Below, in pieces: positions 11,992 through 25,112 of a stretch of 64,000 bases of DNA. Positions within the stretch are counted from its first letter, which is position 1. Each line of letters opens with the position of its first letter. This DNA is from Acorus gramineus (lineage: Eukaryota > Streptophyta > Magnoliopsida > Acorales > Acoraceae), in NCBI GenBank assembly GCA_030737835.1, contig CM060852.1, positions 6,563,813 through 6,627,812 on the forward strand, in the 5' to 3' direction. The position numbers were made by a program, and so were the translations under genes. The notes below the pieces were generated by a model. That model ran no database searches and had not been told where the DNA came from. It saw only the letters and a program-made list of their open reading frames with translations.

Positions 11992-14900
11992 TCACAGGTT
12001 TTTTATGGACATGTATGCATCCCAGTGGATGTCATGACATTCTGCGTTCCATGAGAGGTCTCTTGACATCCCATCCTTGACAATCCAGTTCCATCTGGTG
12101 GGATCATTCCTCTGCAGTGAAAAAGGAAAACATATCATAAAACATCATCAATTGCATCACAATAAATAGAAAATGCGTGTGATCATTTGCGAGTTCATGC
12201 TAAAGGATTATGGTTCGGCAGATTTTTAGAATCCACCGATTATTCTCTCCTTTTCTGGCAGAACAACTTTAACCCACTATCAGTAGAGCTGTAAAACTAT
12301 TTGATTCATCCATGGAGATTTGCTAATTAGATTCTGTAGCAATTGGCAGTGTGGACTCACGTTTGACCTTACTTAGAACAGATATTTAAGAAAAACTGTA
12401 AAAATGAAATAGAAGAGAGAACCCACAATCTCATCGATGGCTTGGTTGAGTGACAGATTCGCAAAGGCGGTGATCATATACTGTGACATGGCTGTACCAC
12501 CCAAATCATGTCCATCATGGGGCCTCCAAGGAAGATAAAAAGAGACAAAAAGTAATGAAAGTTAGAAAACAAAAGAAAAGAACAGATAAGAATCAAGTAT
12601 TTTCAGAATTTCCTTTCTCAAAAAAAAAAAGTGTCTTCTTCAGAATTTGCACTTGGAACTTTTTCAGGATCAATCAGTACCTGATCATGTCGTTTCTTGA
12701 CTTTATTGTTATTGGGGCGGCTCCATATTTAATTGCCTTAAGCTGCATGCCACATGGAACAACTTTCATATTCAGAAGCAAATAAACAAGTATCAAGAAA
12801 CAAAATTATTCATTCAATCTGTTTCTTTCAAATTGAATTCTAATTCCCCTTGTAGAATATACATCTGCCATCAGAGACTTCAAATTTACAATGTAAGAAA
12901 AAAGGATTGCACCGGTGTCAGGTTCTTTTCATCATTGGCTTCCACTTCGAATTCTCTGAGAGGGAACTCTCATCATTCCATTTGGGTTCTCATTCCTTGC
13001 GCCCCTTGGGTTACCCTCATCACACCCCTTCAATTCCCATTCATTGTCGTACCTTGAATTACCCCTTGCTGCACTTCTCTGGTTCCCTCTTGCTGCATCT
13101 TTTGACTTCTCATTCACCACAGCCTTCAGGTTCTTTTCATCACATTCTTTGTCATTTCAGGAACTTCCTATCAGACACCATACATCACCTGTTTGATTGT
13201 GGTCCTCATGTGCCCCCATGGTCTGTTTCTCATGCATGCTCACCCCTTCCTATTCCTGCCATCACCCATGCTAGCAGAAACAAACACTCCTGTTCGCTGC
13301 CCCACGCATTGCATCCACAGCCACATTCTCAGGCACGCCACGCATTCCTCATGAACACCATCCATCTGCAATGTCTGTACAGCTACCAATATGTTCACCT
13401 CCGCTGGCCGCCCATTTAGGCATAACCGCCAGCCACTCCTCTAGCAGCCTCTGGCTGTCACCGATCACCTTGCCAGTGACTTCGTCTTTATTTTTTCCAT
13501 TTTCTACAATGCATGATATATCATTTTAGGTCAGTTTTTTTTATATGACATATTTGTATGATTTTCTGGTTCATTTGTGGCTCCATTGGTTGCATCCTCT
13601 TGCTTTTATGCTTTCTTTCATATCTTCCTTCTTGGGTTTCTCATTTATACCTATTCTACGTGCATCTTCATGCGTTATCACTTCGACCGACTTTTCCAAT
13701 TCCATTCACATTTCTTCTAAGCATCAGCTTTTCATTTGATTTTCAGGATTTTCTTTGGGTCTCTCTTCGAGCTTCTTTCATGGAGATATATTTATTTAGG
13801 TTATTGTAATATACAGTGGATAATTTTAGTACAATTTCTTCTTTGTTAAATCTTCTCCTATCAACGGGAGGACTTGAGCTCAGGACATCTACCAACTTGT
13901 CAACAAATGGTTTGGTAAAATTAAAATTGAGAAACAAACTATGCTTTGGTTATTATTTTCCTTTCAGTTAACACTCCACGGCCTATTTTTCCTTTTGATT
14001 TTCTTGTTGAATGCTCATTGCTTGTGTGCCCCTCCTACGGAAATTTTCTGGCATTGTCATGGCTTGCTCTCAGTTTTGCACCTCTGGGACTTCAGCACCA
14101 GCACTTTCCACTTCAGCATTCCTCTATTCAACCATTGAAGTTGTTTATTATTGGGATTTTGGCTATTTATTTTGTATTTTATACATGCTCTAAGAATAAC
14201 ATCCTTCAAATTTTGCGGGAGGGGAGGTTAAGAAACATAGTAGGGGATACTCAGTATCTTTTCTCTAATATAGGTACCATTCCCTATCATCTATATAAGG
14301 GTTTCTTCCTCTCTCATAAATCATAATGTTAAGATGCTGACCCATAATTTTAACAGGAAAGGCCTTCAAAGAAATATGCTTTACATTCTAAAATTGGTGC
14401 TTAAATGGACAACCTTTAAAAATAGAACTGCACTTAAAAGTAAAACAATAAATTCAAGAATTTCAAAGTAAACATACTATTTAATTAGACATACTATTTA
14501 TTTATTTTAAGTGTAAAAGGGTTACAGTTTTCACATACTGGTGTTTGAGTCATTGGATCATCAAAGGTTGAACACAATATGATGTCACAGCCTGCCAGGA
14601 CAAGGTGCAATAAAGCTTCGTCATACTTGTTTATAAACTTTACATCTGCATCCTGAGCAAAAGATAGAAACTTTAACTTTTGAGAATTGTGAAATGGAAA
14701 TATATATAGGATGTCCACAAAAAACAAGAAAACAATAAAGCAAGTATTTAAATAGATGCAAAACAGTGAGCCACTGGTTTTGGGCAATAAGATCTTACGC
14801 GATTATATGTTAATCACATGACAGAGACAGACATCTGAATGGCTGACAAACCATATGATATTTCTAGAGTGATATGCATGAACTTCAGTGTTTACTTGTG

Positions 14901-17900
14901 GGAAAATCAAGGAGTTGACAGGTAAAGCTAATTAACATTTAGCAACACCCAATAGTTTTCCAACTTGCAAACATAAAAAAATTAAAAATATAAAAATATA
15001 AATCCCACAAAACTGACACAATGACGCACAAAATGCAGCCGTTAAGTAATTGAATATTTATATTCATCATGTTTGTTTCATAAGATATGCTGTAATGAGG
15101 AGCCACCTATTAAAATGTTCATGAATGCGACCTGATGTATACTTGAATACAAAAAATCAAGCTCCATCAAGCCATCCAATAGAAATTTAGTGAAAACCAC
15201 TCTTTTTCATGAATCGCCCAATAATAATTTTCATGAATCAAAATTATTATTATTAACAAGAATGAATTAACACTTGCCTTGAGTTGGTTTTGAAACGATT
15301 CCCAGGCAGAGTTCATAGCTGGTGTATCATTAAACCTCATGAAAACAAACTGAAAATAATCAATGAAGCAATTAGGCCCATCAAAATGAAATTTAAAATT
15401 CTTCTGATATTAGTCAAGAACCAACAATGTAACTACCTGAGCACCCTTTCTTAGAGCATTCCACACGACTATCTTAAGATTTTCCATGTCAACGCCTGAT
15501 GTTTCAGAGAGGATGTATCCAACCTGTTAGGAGAAATTCCAAAAAGGAAAATAAATGACTTTCAAGACAGACTAACAAACATAAATAACATAATGGGTCA
15601 TGAAGTACACAGTCAGCAGCAGCAGTAGTGTAGTGAAACATGTAATGGATATTAATTTCTATGCAACACGGACACGGGGACATGACGATTTTTGAAAATA
15701 TAGGAGACACGACAACAAGTAAATTAGTATAACATACCTTATATATCTACGTGAAATAAAATAGAGATATTGCAACATGGGGACATTCATCTTTTCCATG
15801 GTGGCTAGCATTGTGAGTGTCGAGAGTTTTGTTTTTTGTTACAAATAGACTGGGTTATTGGGTGGTCATGATGGTTGCCTATGTTTTTATTTAAATTCAA
15901 CAAGTTCATTTTTGGAAATTTTATTGCAGAATATTCTAACTTTGAACTTTCTCCTCACCACTAATATTACATTTTTGTGTTTTGCTCAAAACCCACCAAC
16001 ATTTTTGTTACACAGTTACAAGGCAATAAAAAATTTTGAACAATATTTTGGTTTATAAATGTGCATTAAACAACCACTCTGGTGTCTGACTACTTCATCA
16101 TTTAAATTGAACAATCAATGTGCAGTATTGGATCCTATAGTCATGAAATATAAATTCATTTAGTCCTTCCCATCCACTTTCATAAATCCTCATTGTTAAA
16201 TTACTCTGTTTATTTCACTTATCTTTTACTGAATTTGGGTCATATCCTCTAAAGCACGAACACTCTGTTTAACGTGTCATACCCGTATTGGAAAACGACA
16301 CGCTCCCAACACGCTTGAGTCGTGTCCTGTGAAATGGGCCCAGTTTCACAGTGAGGACACAGCCCAAGACACATGTTGCTAGTTTGTGATTTAATTCATT
16401 TCTTTACAGAAAATATTGCTCAATTCCCTCACCATCTTCTTACTCTGCACAAGATATTACAGGGGTTTTGAGCCTATTCCAAACATTGTAAATCCATGCA
16501 CGACACCTACAGACGCACCAAGTGCCATTGTTGCCTCCTAGCACCACACCTCACATCCATGCTAATGACTTCTACTTGTGAATGCTTTTATTCATAATTA
16601 CCAAGCTGTTGAATTGAATGCATAATAGACAAGGAACAAAAAAGCTGAAGTTTTACATACAAAAATTGCTAAATAAACAGGACTTACAACAACTGCAGAA
16701 GCATGTCCAGATAGTCCAAGGCGCTGTCTCAATGCAATTTTGCAAATAGCCTTCCCTTTCAGGTTATTTGCAGAGTACTTTGCTGGAAGCAATTCATCTT
16801 TTGATGGGTCCCATGTTGCATCTTCAAACCCATGAGGAGTAATCAGCAACTTCTCCCTAAAACCAAGGTACGGCAAAATCCAAATAGGAAAATTGAGAAC
16901 TTCTATGAAAACTATAATCAAGAGTTGGTGTTGATGAAACATCACATCCTTGATCATCAAGATCAGTGGACATTAAGACTATTTTTTACATAATCTGTAC
17001 AACAAGTCAACATCTGCAAGCATGATCCTCACCTATGGATGGCTAATGTGGATTCCAGACCAGCAGTTGCACTACGAATAATTCTCTCTTTTGAATGAAA
17101 TGATGAGACTGCCACTACTTTATTCGAGTAGACAATTCCACCCTGCATATGTTAAAAGCTCGGCTATTAAATTTCTCTAGAGGATATTAAAAAATTTCCC
17201 TAAATTCATGAACTAAGAGAATGTTTTTTTTATTATTGCACATCAAAAAAATTTGGTATTGCTAAACTCATGAAGCATAATGGAACAAAAATGTTTCTAC
17301 CTCACCCCCTTATATATACACAGAAGAAAAAAAATCTCAGTTAAGATAAATATAATAGAGATGAAGATGAATCACTCAGCTTGGCAAGCTTGAAGGTTCA
17401 GAGTGCTCGCTACTTGAAATATTGTTCGAGTCCTCCTATGAGGATTTTGTAGCTTTTTATTTCCAAAGGATGCGGAATCTAATTTAGCATCCACCATTGC
17501 CTTCTTAGTTTCACAAGAAAAATTCAAAGAATGCATTTATTTGATCCTCCCTGGGGTTTTATACAGTTACCACAGTTTGTTATAGTATACATGATGGAGA
17601 CTTTCATGGAAGCCAAAAATTACAAGGTCTATAAGTATACATACAATTACCAATTGAAGCACATATACAGGGTGCTACCCTTAGTGCCTCATTCTCACTG
17701 ATCGACTCTAATCCCCTTACCCAATTCTCTCTTTTTAAAAAAAGTTGAACTATTATACAATTTTACTGGAAAAATGATGCATATGCAATGTAAATGAACG
17801 CAGCAAGAGATGATTTCTGATTGGAAAAACCATTAATAATTATAATACAATATCTGTACACGGTTGATATCTGTTTATTCAAGAGGATCACTGACTCGGA

Positions 17901-20900
17901 TTTGTTATCCTCGACCTAGATCTACAAAGAAAGTACATTAATGCTCTTATCCACAAAAACAACCAGAACTATAATAGAAATATAATTTCAAGGCTCCACT
18001 TGTCACTGATAGATGACCCCAGTAAACCATGCATCTTAGACAAAGATTAAGACATCAAGAGAACCTCCATTCAATCTTTTGTTTGCCCTTTTTTAAATCT
18101 AAAGAAATCCACATTTCAATGTCAATACAAAGGTCACATGCATTCATCGATATGCAAATCACAATATATACCTTCAACAGATTGACAAGATGTGTCTTGT
18201 TACTATCTTGCAGACGATCAAGCCGGTGAAGTTTATTGGGATCAAGTCCACACAATGCTAGCTTGTTCGGAGGCTCTAGGCACTAAATTTCACCGCCTGA
18301 GTTAAAAAGTTTCCACTAAAAGAACAAAGAAGATATTGATAAAAAAAACAGAACACAAAAATCACTCACATGAGAATTGAAATTATGACATGTGAATAAT
18401 ATTCTAGTATCTCCAAGTCCCTGAGGAAATAAGTAAGTAGATTAAAAATGCATTTTTTCAAAATCTTTATTTAAAATGAAACCACCTTCTCATCAAAACA
18501 AATTAAGTTTAATACAATTAATTCTATCCACAAAATAAAATATTCTAAACATTCTGGGAGGTATACTGAAGTCAAATAAGCATGGCATTAACTACCACAA
18601 AATCAGTCTCTTCCAATAGTTAGGTACCACGCATGCATATGTATCACAAACAGTGTCTCCAGGTCCACATTATGGATCTTCAGATAAGTAGATAAAGTTG
18701 CAAGTCCTAGAAATATGTCTTCGTAACAATATTGTAAATGTCCACTTACAGAAATTTTTTTTTATTATAAACGTCCAAAAATGATCCAATATCTGGAAAC
18801 CATATACTCTAGTAGTTCTCAGTGGAGAGTGTCTGAAAACTCCAATCATATATTTTATATTATAATTTTCTGTCTGTAAAATCATAAACCATGCTATTCA
18901 TAGCGCCAATAAGAGCTTAACATTGCTGCCTTGATCAACCTAGCATTCATGCTTCATCATATGACATGACAGTACTGGGAGTTGCTTTATTGATGGTTGC
19001 ATTGGACATTGACATAGTGAGGTTATAAAAACTGCGGAATTGAATTAAAAAGTCAGAAATGACATTATTGGTAGCAGTAAAAATAGTGGTGTCACTGTGT
19101 TAAAGACATCTCTTCAGATCAACTGAATATTAAAAAAAAGAGAGAGATGATGAGTGGAAAATCTGTTGACAATATTCGTCAAACACAGTCTATTGGATAT
19201 GAAAATTTAATAAGCAAGTTCAAGAACAAAGTCCAGCACATTAGCTAAACTGATATAATTAACAAGAAGAACTCGGAGGAGAACCAAGTTGCACCTGATT
19301 AACAAAAATATCCCAGAAAAGGGGTCCAACAATAGCTGTTTCCCAATTGTGTATATGCAAAATATCAGGCTGCTTTCCTGATTTTACCAAATAATCCAAG
19401 CAAGCACGGGAGAAGTAGGAAAATCTGAAAAGATCTGAGAAAGAGCCTGTTAGAAAATAAGCAGCTAAATTATTGGTGAATTCAAACAGTTATGAAGAAG
19501 CACCATTACTGTCATCAAACAGATGAGCATACATTCCAAGTTGCATACAAACTTTCAACTCGAATGTTTTTATTTGTTTGGTAAGCAGTGGGACTTGAAC
19601 CCAAGATCTCTTGATTGCAAATTTTGTTGTCAATCACAGAGCTATGGGTCCAACCCCCCATTTCAAGAAATAATTCTTCATGAATTCTTTTAGAACCTGG
19701 TTACTTTTCGATTGACATTACTGGTATCATCATACTTGATGTTGCAAAAAAATATCAATAAGATTAATACCAATATTGTCTTGTAGTAATATGGAAACTC
19801 TCTAGAAGGATGTGTGACTCACCGTTCAAAATCGTCGGAGTAACCGTATATTTGTTCACATTGGAAAAATGTTGAATGATAGAGAGGTTCAATAAATATA
19901 ACACCAATTCCATGGACGATGCTATGTAAAAAAAAAATGAAGATTAGCACCCACAGTGTGTAAATCAGTATCTCTGCCATCTCTAACTTGATGACTCAGT
20001 TGTTTATGATAAAAAAGAAAGTGGCAAAATCAGTGTTCAGAAGGGGACCCACTTCTTACCCAGTCCATATTCGATTTCCATGCCAGCGACCTCCAAAAAA
20101 TGAAGTAAACTCTGCTTCAATTTTACGTAATCCTTGCACCTCATCAAGATTAAGGCTAGTGTACCTGTTTAATGATGGACCTCCTTGAGCGCATTCAAAT
20201 AAATTAAGTGATCAACATGAATGCTATTTAAGTCCATACTTGGGTAGCATAACCTCCACCAAATTGCCATTCCTTATGAGTGCACGAGATAAGCCTGTCA
20301 CATGTGATGCCAAGGATCCAACTGAAACAACTGGTTCCATCTCAGTACAGATGTGCACAATATGCAAACCTTTCCTGCATTTCAGGATAAAAGAATGATA
20401 ATATGATGTGATGCCCCTTAACAACATAATAGAACTATTGGTGTGATTTGTCAACTCTGAGATGATTTTCTTTGGAGTATTAAGAAACATAGGAAAATGT
20501 CACAAGGACTACTGAAGAGCAAATGAATGGATGTAAATCTAAAACAAAGAGAAAAACTTCTTGCACTCTTAGAAGCTAGTAAAGCTATTAGACAATTGTA
20601 ATTACAATTTATTGAATTGCAATTCAGAAAATACATTCAACATTTTTGTAGTAAATGAACAGCCGGTATCACTCAAACTAAGATTTATCAGGTTTTGGAA
20701 GGTTACCATTCTTCAAACCAATTCAAAAATGAATGAATTAATGAAGTAAAATTTGCTTTGGCAATTACTGTCATAATTATATGCGTGAAAGACTTTCTTC
20801 ATTCGGCAACAACCTCAATATGACTGCCTTGACATTCAACTGATTAGCTCTTAAATACATTCAACATTTTCATAGTAAATGGACAGTCGGTATCACTCAA

Positions 20901-23111
20901 ACTAAGATTTATCAGGTTTTGGAAGGTTGCCGTTCTTTAAAACAACTCATAAAATGAATGAACTAATGAAGTAAAATTTGCTTTGGCAATTACTATCATA
21001 ATTATATGCGTGAAAGATTTTCTTCATTTGGCAACAATCTCAATCTGACTGCTTTGACATTCAACTGATTAGCTCTTGAATCTGTTTCCTTCCCTTTCAC
21101 CCAAACAGGGACAGACAGTAAAGTGAGAAACTTTAAACAAAGTTCTCAACATTGGAACACGTATCAATAACATATATTGCTGTTTATTTTGACATACTAA
21201 AGTAAATCAAGTTTTTTTTTTTCAATTTTTACAAATAAAGATTGATTGAACTAAAGTGGTCAATTTGCATTGATGCTTTTTGCACATGAATTATCAGTAG
21301 CAACAACCAACCTTGATTTTTTCAGTCAGCATAATCTACGTATGTGATTGAAGAGATGAGGCTGTTCCAAGAAACAGGATGTTACAACAATAACAATCCT
21401 TCAGGATTATGGCATACCTCACAGTTCTGTCAGAAAATTGACGAAGTTCTGCCAATAGTTCTTTGTCCTCTTTCTGGTGGATGCCATGCAATGAATTAAT
21501 TACATTAACTCTGCTGTCCATGACCAGATTTCTAAAACGAGATGCTTCCCCTGTGGTAATGATGCCTTGAAGGACCATTGAATCTATTCGAAACAGCAAC
21601 TGACTGAAGCTTGGGTTTTGATCAGGAGTTGAAGGACCTGAGAAGTATCAAAATTAATACAAGTACATAGTAGAGGCATTTGCATGCATGTGGGAGCAAA
21701 CGCATATGCAAACAATAATCTAATTAGCATATATGAGGACTTCACATCAATGGGATCCAAAATATGACATTAAAAAAAAAAAGCTTCAAGAACCACATGC
21801 AGAGACAACATAGCAGAAATGATTTACAAATGACCATGTAAGCATCATCACCTGATTGGCCACCTTCCTGTTTTCCTTCCTCTGATTGTTCAATTTTAGC
21901 CAGCAGAGATTCTTTTTCTTTTTGAACTTTTTTCAGCTCCTCAATGGCCATAAGGCGCTGTTTGTTCAGGTAAAGAATATCTGAACATTCCTCAGCCGAA
22001 GTACAACAAAATGAATCAAAGTTACAATAGACAAATTGAACAGAATGCTTACTTTGGTAAAAGCAAAACTAATACATCCTTACAGGTTTATAGGAGTGTA
22101 AGATAGAATGGAGCTATGGCCCTAAAGGAATGTCTATCTAATAAGAAATCTCTGTTCGCTGGATACATAGAAGAACACAATTCTACAAAATGCAACCATT
22201 GCATATGGCATAACCTGCAAACACGGGAATATGCCAAAAGACATTCTACAGGGCCTTACTCTTCTGAGCATCATTGAAAAGCCTCCATATGTCGTTTTTG
22301 CTCATCTCCAAATTTTTCTCTGTGGCTGGACCCTAACAAAACCAAAACACAATTCAATAAGTAAAATAAATAAATGAAAAATAACTGCAATGGACTTGGC
22401 ACCATGTACCTTGAGCACTTCTTTATCGTAGTCTCCGTAACTATAATGAACACCAAATCACTCTGATTATTTCACATGGTCAAAAAACAAGAGCCGCAGA
22501 ACAACGAAAATTTGTACTCACTGTAACTGCGAAGATTCGGATGAAAATCCATTGGCATCATTGTTCTTCCTACAAACAATTTTGGGTTATAGTTCACGGA
22601 TAACATGATTGTTTGACAAAAATTTGTCTCCAAGAATGCAAAATAAACATCAACTAGAAAGGATCCCATTTTTTTCTTCTAATGAAGCATTTTACTTCTT
22701 ACATCAAGTATATATGATTTTTTTTTTTGCGCACAACAAAAAAGTGGCATTCAATTTATTGTTCTTCTTCCTTATGCTTGTTCCATGAATGAGGTAGATA
22801 AAAGAAAAATAGACTTGATCCTCAAAAAAATTTGAGCTTTGATACACCCAGCCCCAAAAATCGCTTTCGAGTCATTTATGCACTTTAAAAACACAAAAGA
22901 AAAATCCATCATATTGCATATGATCTGAAACAAAGAGTACAAGACATTTACGGACGATTTTTAAGACAATCTTTAGGTGCGTCATTTTTCAAAAAATATC
23001 TTATAGCATGAATAATTGTAAAAGTTATGCCCTGATAACTTAAAATAAATGAAGGCGTGCACAATTTATTCCTACTTATCCATTGAAAATTACAACCATA
23101 GCAGATGTTTC

Positions 23112-23146
<35 letters not shown>

Positions 23147-23417
23147 CACCAACCTCGTGTATATCTATTTTGTGCCTGAACATGCTATTGGAGATGATAA
23201 AAAACATATATTTGGTTACATGAATTCGAGATGATAAAAAAAAAAACTACATATTGTTGGAAGGATAAGAGTGACTGACACACCTGGCGAGTGAGCGGAC
23301 CGCGCAACGGGAATTGGAAGAAGAAGAAGGAGGAGGCGCTTTGTTGGTGTGCAGGAATCGAGTGGGGGAAGATGGGGAGACGGCGACCGTCGAATTCAAC
23401 AGTAGAGAAGCCTCCAT
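11992..23417 (-). CDS. SS5: Starch synthase 5-like (non-canonical starch synthase)
   Basis: Plastid protein related to starch synthases. SS5 is known to promote starch granule initiation with MRC rather than to elongate glucan. Exons: 23417-23284, 22569-22522, 22440-22410, 22332-22260, 21980-21852, 21637-21418, 20374-20240, 20164-20060, 19921-19823, 19424-19295, 18420-18370, 18282-18172, 17142-17033, 16856-16688, 15523-15437, 15349-15278, 14652-14539, 12742-12681, 12523-12427, 12111-11992. All phases match, giving 698 aa. Residues 1-45 look like a Ser/Arg-rich transit peptide. A charged coiled coil spans about 100-138. The GT5-like domain begins near 214 (HIVHICTEMEPVVSVGSL). The K-x-G-G-L ADP-glucose motif is S229-V-G-S-L, so the lysine and second glycine are lost. 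ILHIHNWETA and ITPHGFEDATWDP are GT5 signatures. The C-terminal GT1-like part is present. The intron after exon 16 uses a GC donor. Confidence 0.92.
12800..14330. other. Large SS5 intron 17 with unidentified inserted sequence
   Basis: This intron lies between exons 18 (12742) and 17 (14539). From about 12900 to 14330 it is unusually C/T-rich on the plus strand, with phrases such as TTCAGGTTCTTTTCATC repeated in variant form. Open frames here (for example 12907-13419) match no family I recognise and have biased composition. The block looks like an insertion of unknown type. At 13850-13920 a minus-strand GAGCTCAAGTCCTCC stretch resembles a SINE B box. Confidence 0.4.
17375..17470 (+). mobile_element. 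tRNA-like SINE relic in SS5 intron
   Basis: CTTGGCAAGCTTGAAGG is A-box-like, and TGTTCGAGTCCTCC about 40 bases on is B-box-like. The pair lies between exons 13 and 12. It has no matching acceptor stem. It resembles the heads of tRNA-derived plant SINEs and cannot be assigned further. Confidence 0.3.
19570..19665 (-). mobile_element. tRNA-derived SINE relic in SS5 intron
   Basis: Minus strand: CCATAGCTCTGTGATTGAC (A-box-like), then TGCAATCAAGAGATC, then GGGTTCAAGTCCCACTGC (a good B box, GGTTCAAGTCC). The order and spacing match the tRNA-related head of a SINE. The sequence is too decayed to be a tRNA gene. It lies in the intron between exons 10 and 9. Confidence 0.5.
20631..21080. repeat. Tandem duplication (about 224 bp x 2) in SS5 intron 6
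   Basis: ATACATTCAACATTTT at 20631 and again at 20855 begin two consecutive units that agree through GGTATCACTCAAACTAAGAT, TTTATCAGGTTTTGGAAGGT, GAAGTAAAATTTGCTTTGGC, ATTATATGCGTGAAAGA and CATTCAACTGATTAGCTCTT. Differences are scattered point changes. Non-coding. It is the clearest of the intronic tandem duplications in this window. Confidence 0.88.
23113..23143. repeat. (AAT)n microsatellite in SS5 intron 1
   Basis: About ten AAT/ATA units in a row in the first intron of SS5. It is a likely length-polymorphic marker, with no function implied. Confidence 0.9.
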
Positions 23418-23510
23418 TGATAAATCCAATTCAATTCTGATCTCTCTAGAGACAGAGAGAGTCTGAGGTGTGTTTTTATGGCGTCTTTTAGAGAGGGGGG
23501 TGGATCGGAT

Positions 23511-23516
23511 CACGTG
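23511..23516 (-). promoter_or_regulatory. G-box CACGTG upstream of SS5
   Basis: A palindromic CACGTG about 95 bp upstream of the SS5 start codon. Such sites bind bZIP and bHLH factors (light, ABA, clock inputs). The position is suitable for a proximal promoter, but no binding is shown by the sequence alone. Confidence 0.35.
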
Positions 23517-23519
23517 AGT

Positions 23520-24560
23520 GCATGTTTTTTCATGTTTTTAGGATGAGCTCGTTACGCTTTACTTTTTACTGTCCCAGCCAAAGCCAGTCACTGTAACAAG
23601 AAATTTTTCAAGTTTTTATTAAATTATTATATCAATCAGTTGATCGCAAGATATATTGCACATTTTATTAAACAAAAACATTAAATAAGGTATATGATTT
23701 TTAAAAAAAATGATAACATGTGTGATTTAATTATTTCTTTTAGATTTGAATGGAGGGGATGTTTTGAATTTTTTAAATAATAAAGAAATATATTCATAAT
23801 GTATTACATTAATCCAATGGACCCAAGGAGCTAACGGGATATTTGAACAAGAGTGCTGCTACACTCACTTTTTTTTTTCATTTCAAAACACAAATCTATA
23901 TAACTCGTTATAGATTCAGTGAAACATATACTTTATTAGATGATGTATATAGCTCACTAAATGTTTTCTTACAATTACTTAAAACGGGTTCATTCAATTC
24001 AAAATGAAGTCATATGCACTTTTTATCAAGACATATTGCATATACCCTGTTAGACGATTTTTATTATTTTTTTAGAAATGAAAAAATGTAAAATCTGAGT
24101 TTTGATTGATGAATATAACTGAGTGTATCATTTTCCTTTGAACAATACAATCCGTGGAATTGTAACATCCTTTTTTTAGAAGAAAATTAATTCTAAGTAT
24201 TTTATTTTTAACCACTTATTTGTTTTAATGTCTATTATTAATTTATTAAAAAAAGTGACTAGATTTTATTTTCATTTTTACCCTTTATAATTCATTAGTA
24301 TATACACCAAATCTATATTCAAATTTTAAATTTTGAAAATTCATGTTTAAAATTGCCTTCATAAAATTAATTTTGAATAAACACCCAGTAATTTAAATCA
24401 AGATGGATTATATACATGCATATGAATATAGGAATATATGATTAACACTAGACCATTCAACCAAGGATTACACTTTCACATAAAAATCCATGTATTGTTC
24501 TTAAATATTTAAATACAACATTACAAACAAAAATAAGTTGTTCTCCCAAATCAATCACCT
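23520..24560. other. Intergenic AT-rich spacer between SS5 and FIP1[V]
   Basis: No gene or clear element is seen. It is AT-rich sequence with poly-T and poly-A tracts. It must include the SS5 promoter at the low-coordinate end. Bases 24560-25112 are GC-richer and probably form the 3' UTR of FIP1[V]. The open frames at 24643-25172 there are short, overlap in several frames and have no recognisable family. Confidence 0.5.
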
Positions 24561-25112
24561 AGTTCCTGAACCAAGAATCATCTGGGTTGAGTTATTTCTC
24601 AGCGACAGTACTGCTGCGTCAATCAAACCCTGAAAACTGAGAATGAAAAACCCAGTGAAACAAAACACAAAACGAGCACCAGATAGAAATTTATGTTTCA
24701 ACAAAATTTTCTTCCACGCACCCGTTGATTTTCATGAGAGCCACAAAACTCTCGGCTCGGCCTTTGCAGGTCCATTTATGTCCACCCAGAACCAGAACAT
24801 ATGTGGCTTTATCAACTTTGCGGCGGGGGCATCAGACATCTCCCCTACCATGCACCAGGGACATAGAAAAGAATATTCAAGCCCCTGCCATTCACCACCA
24901 TGGGTGTGTTCATAATTACAATGTTTCAATGTACATACATGACAAGGAAAAGATACGCCGTGACTGCATCATTCTCAGCCACTGCACCCACCCATACGGT
25001 GCACAATGCTCGCCCTGTCCCCATACCACGCCTTGACTTAACTTCGAAATGCGTAACGACCAAAACAATGGTCAGGGAAGAGAAATATTACAAGTGTTTC
25101 ATTACCCTTCCC

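Noticed and set aside
12907..13419. 170-codon open frame on the plus strand
   Set aside because: It is inside an SS5 intron on the other strand, is biased to His/Ser/Pro from C/T-rich DNA, and matches no domain I know.
19570..19665. Possible tRNA genes at the A/B-box sites
   Set aside because: No acceptor or anticodon stems can be formed and spacing is irregular, so SINE or tRNA debris is more likely.
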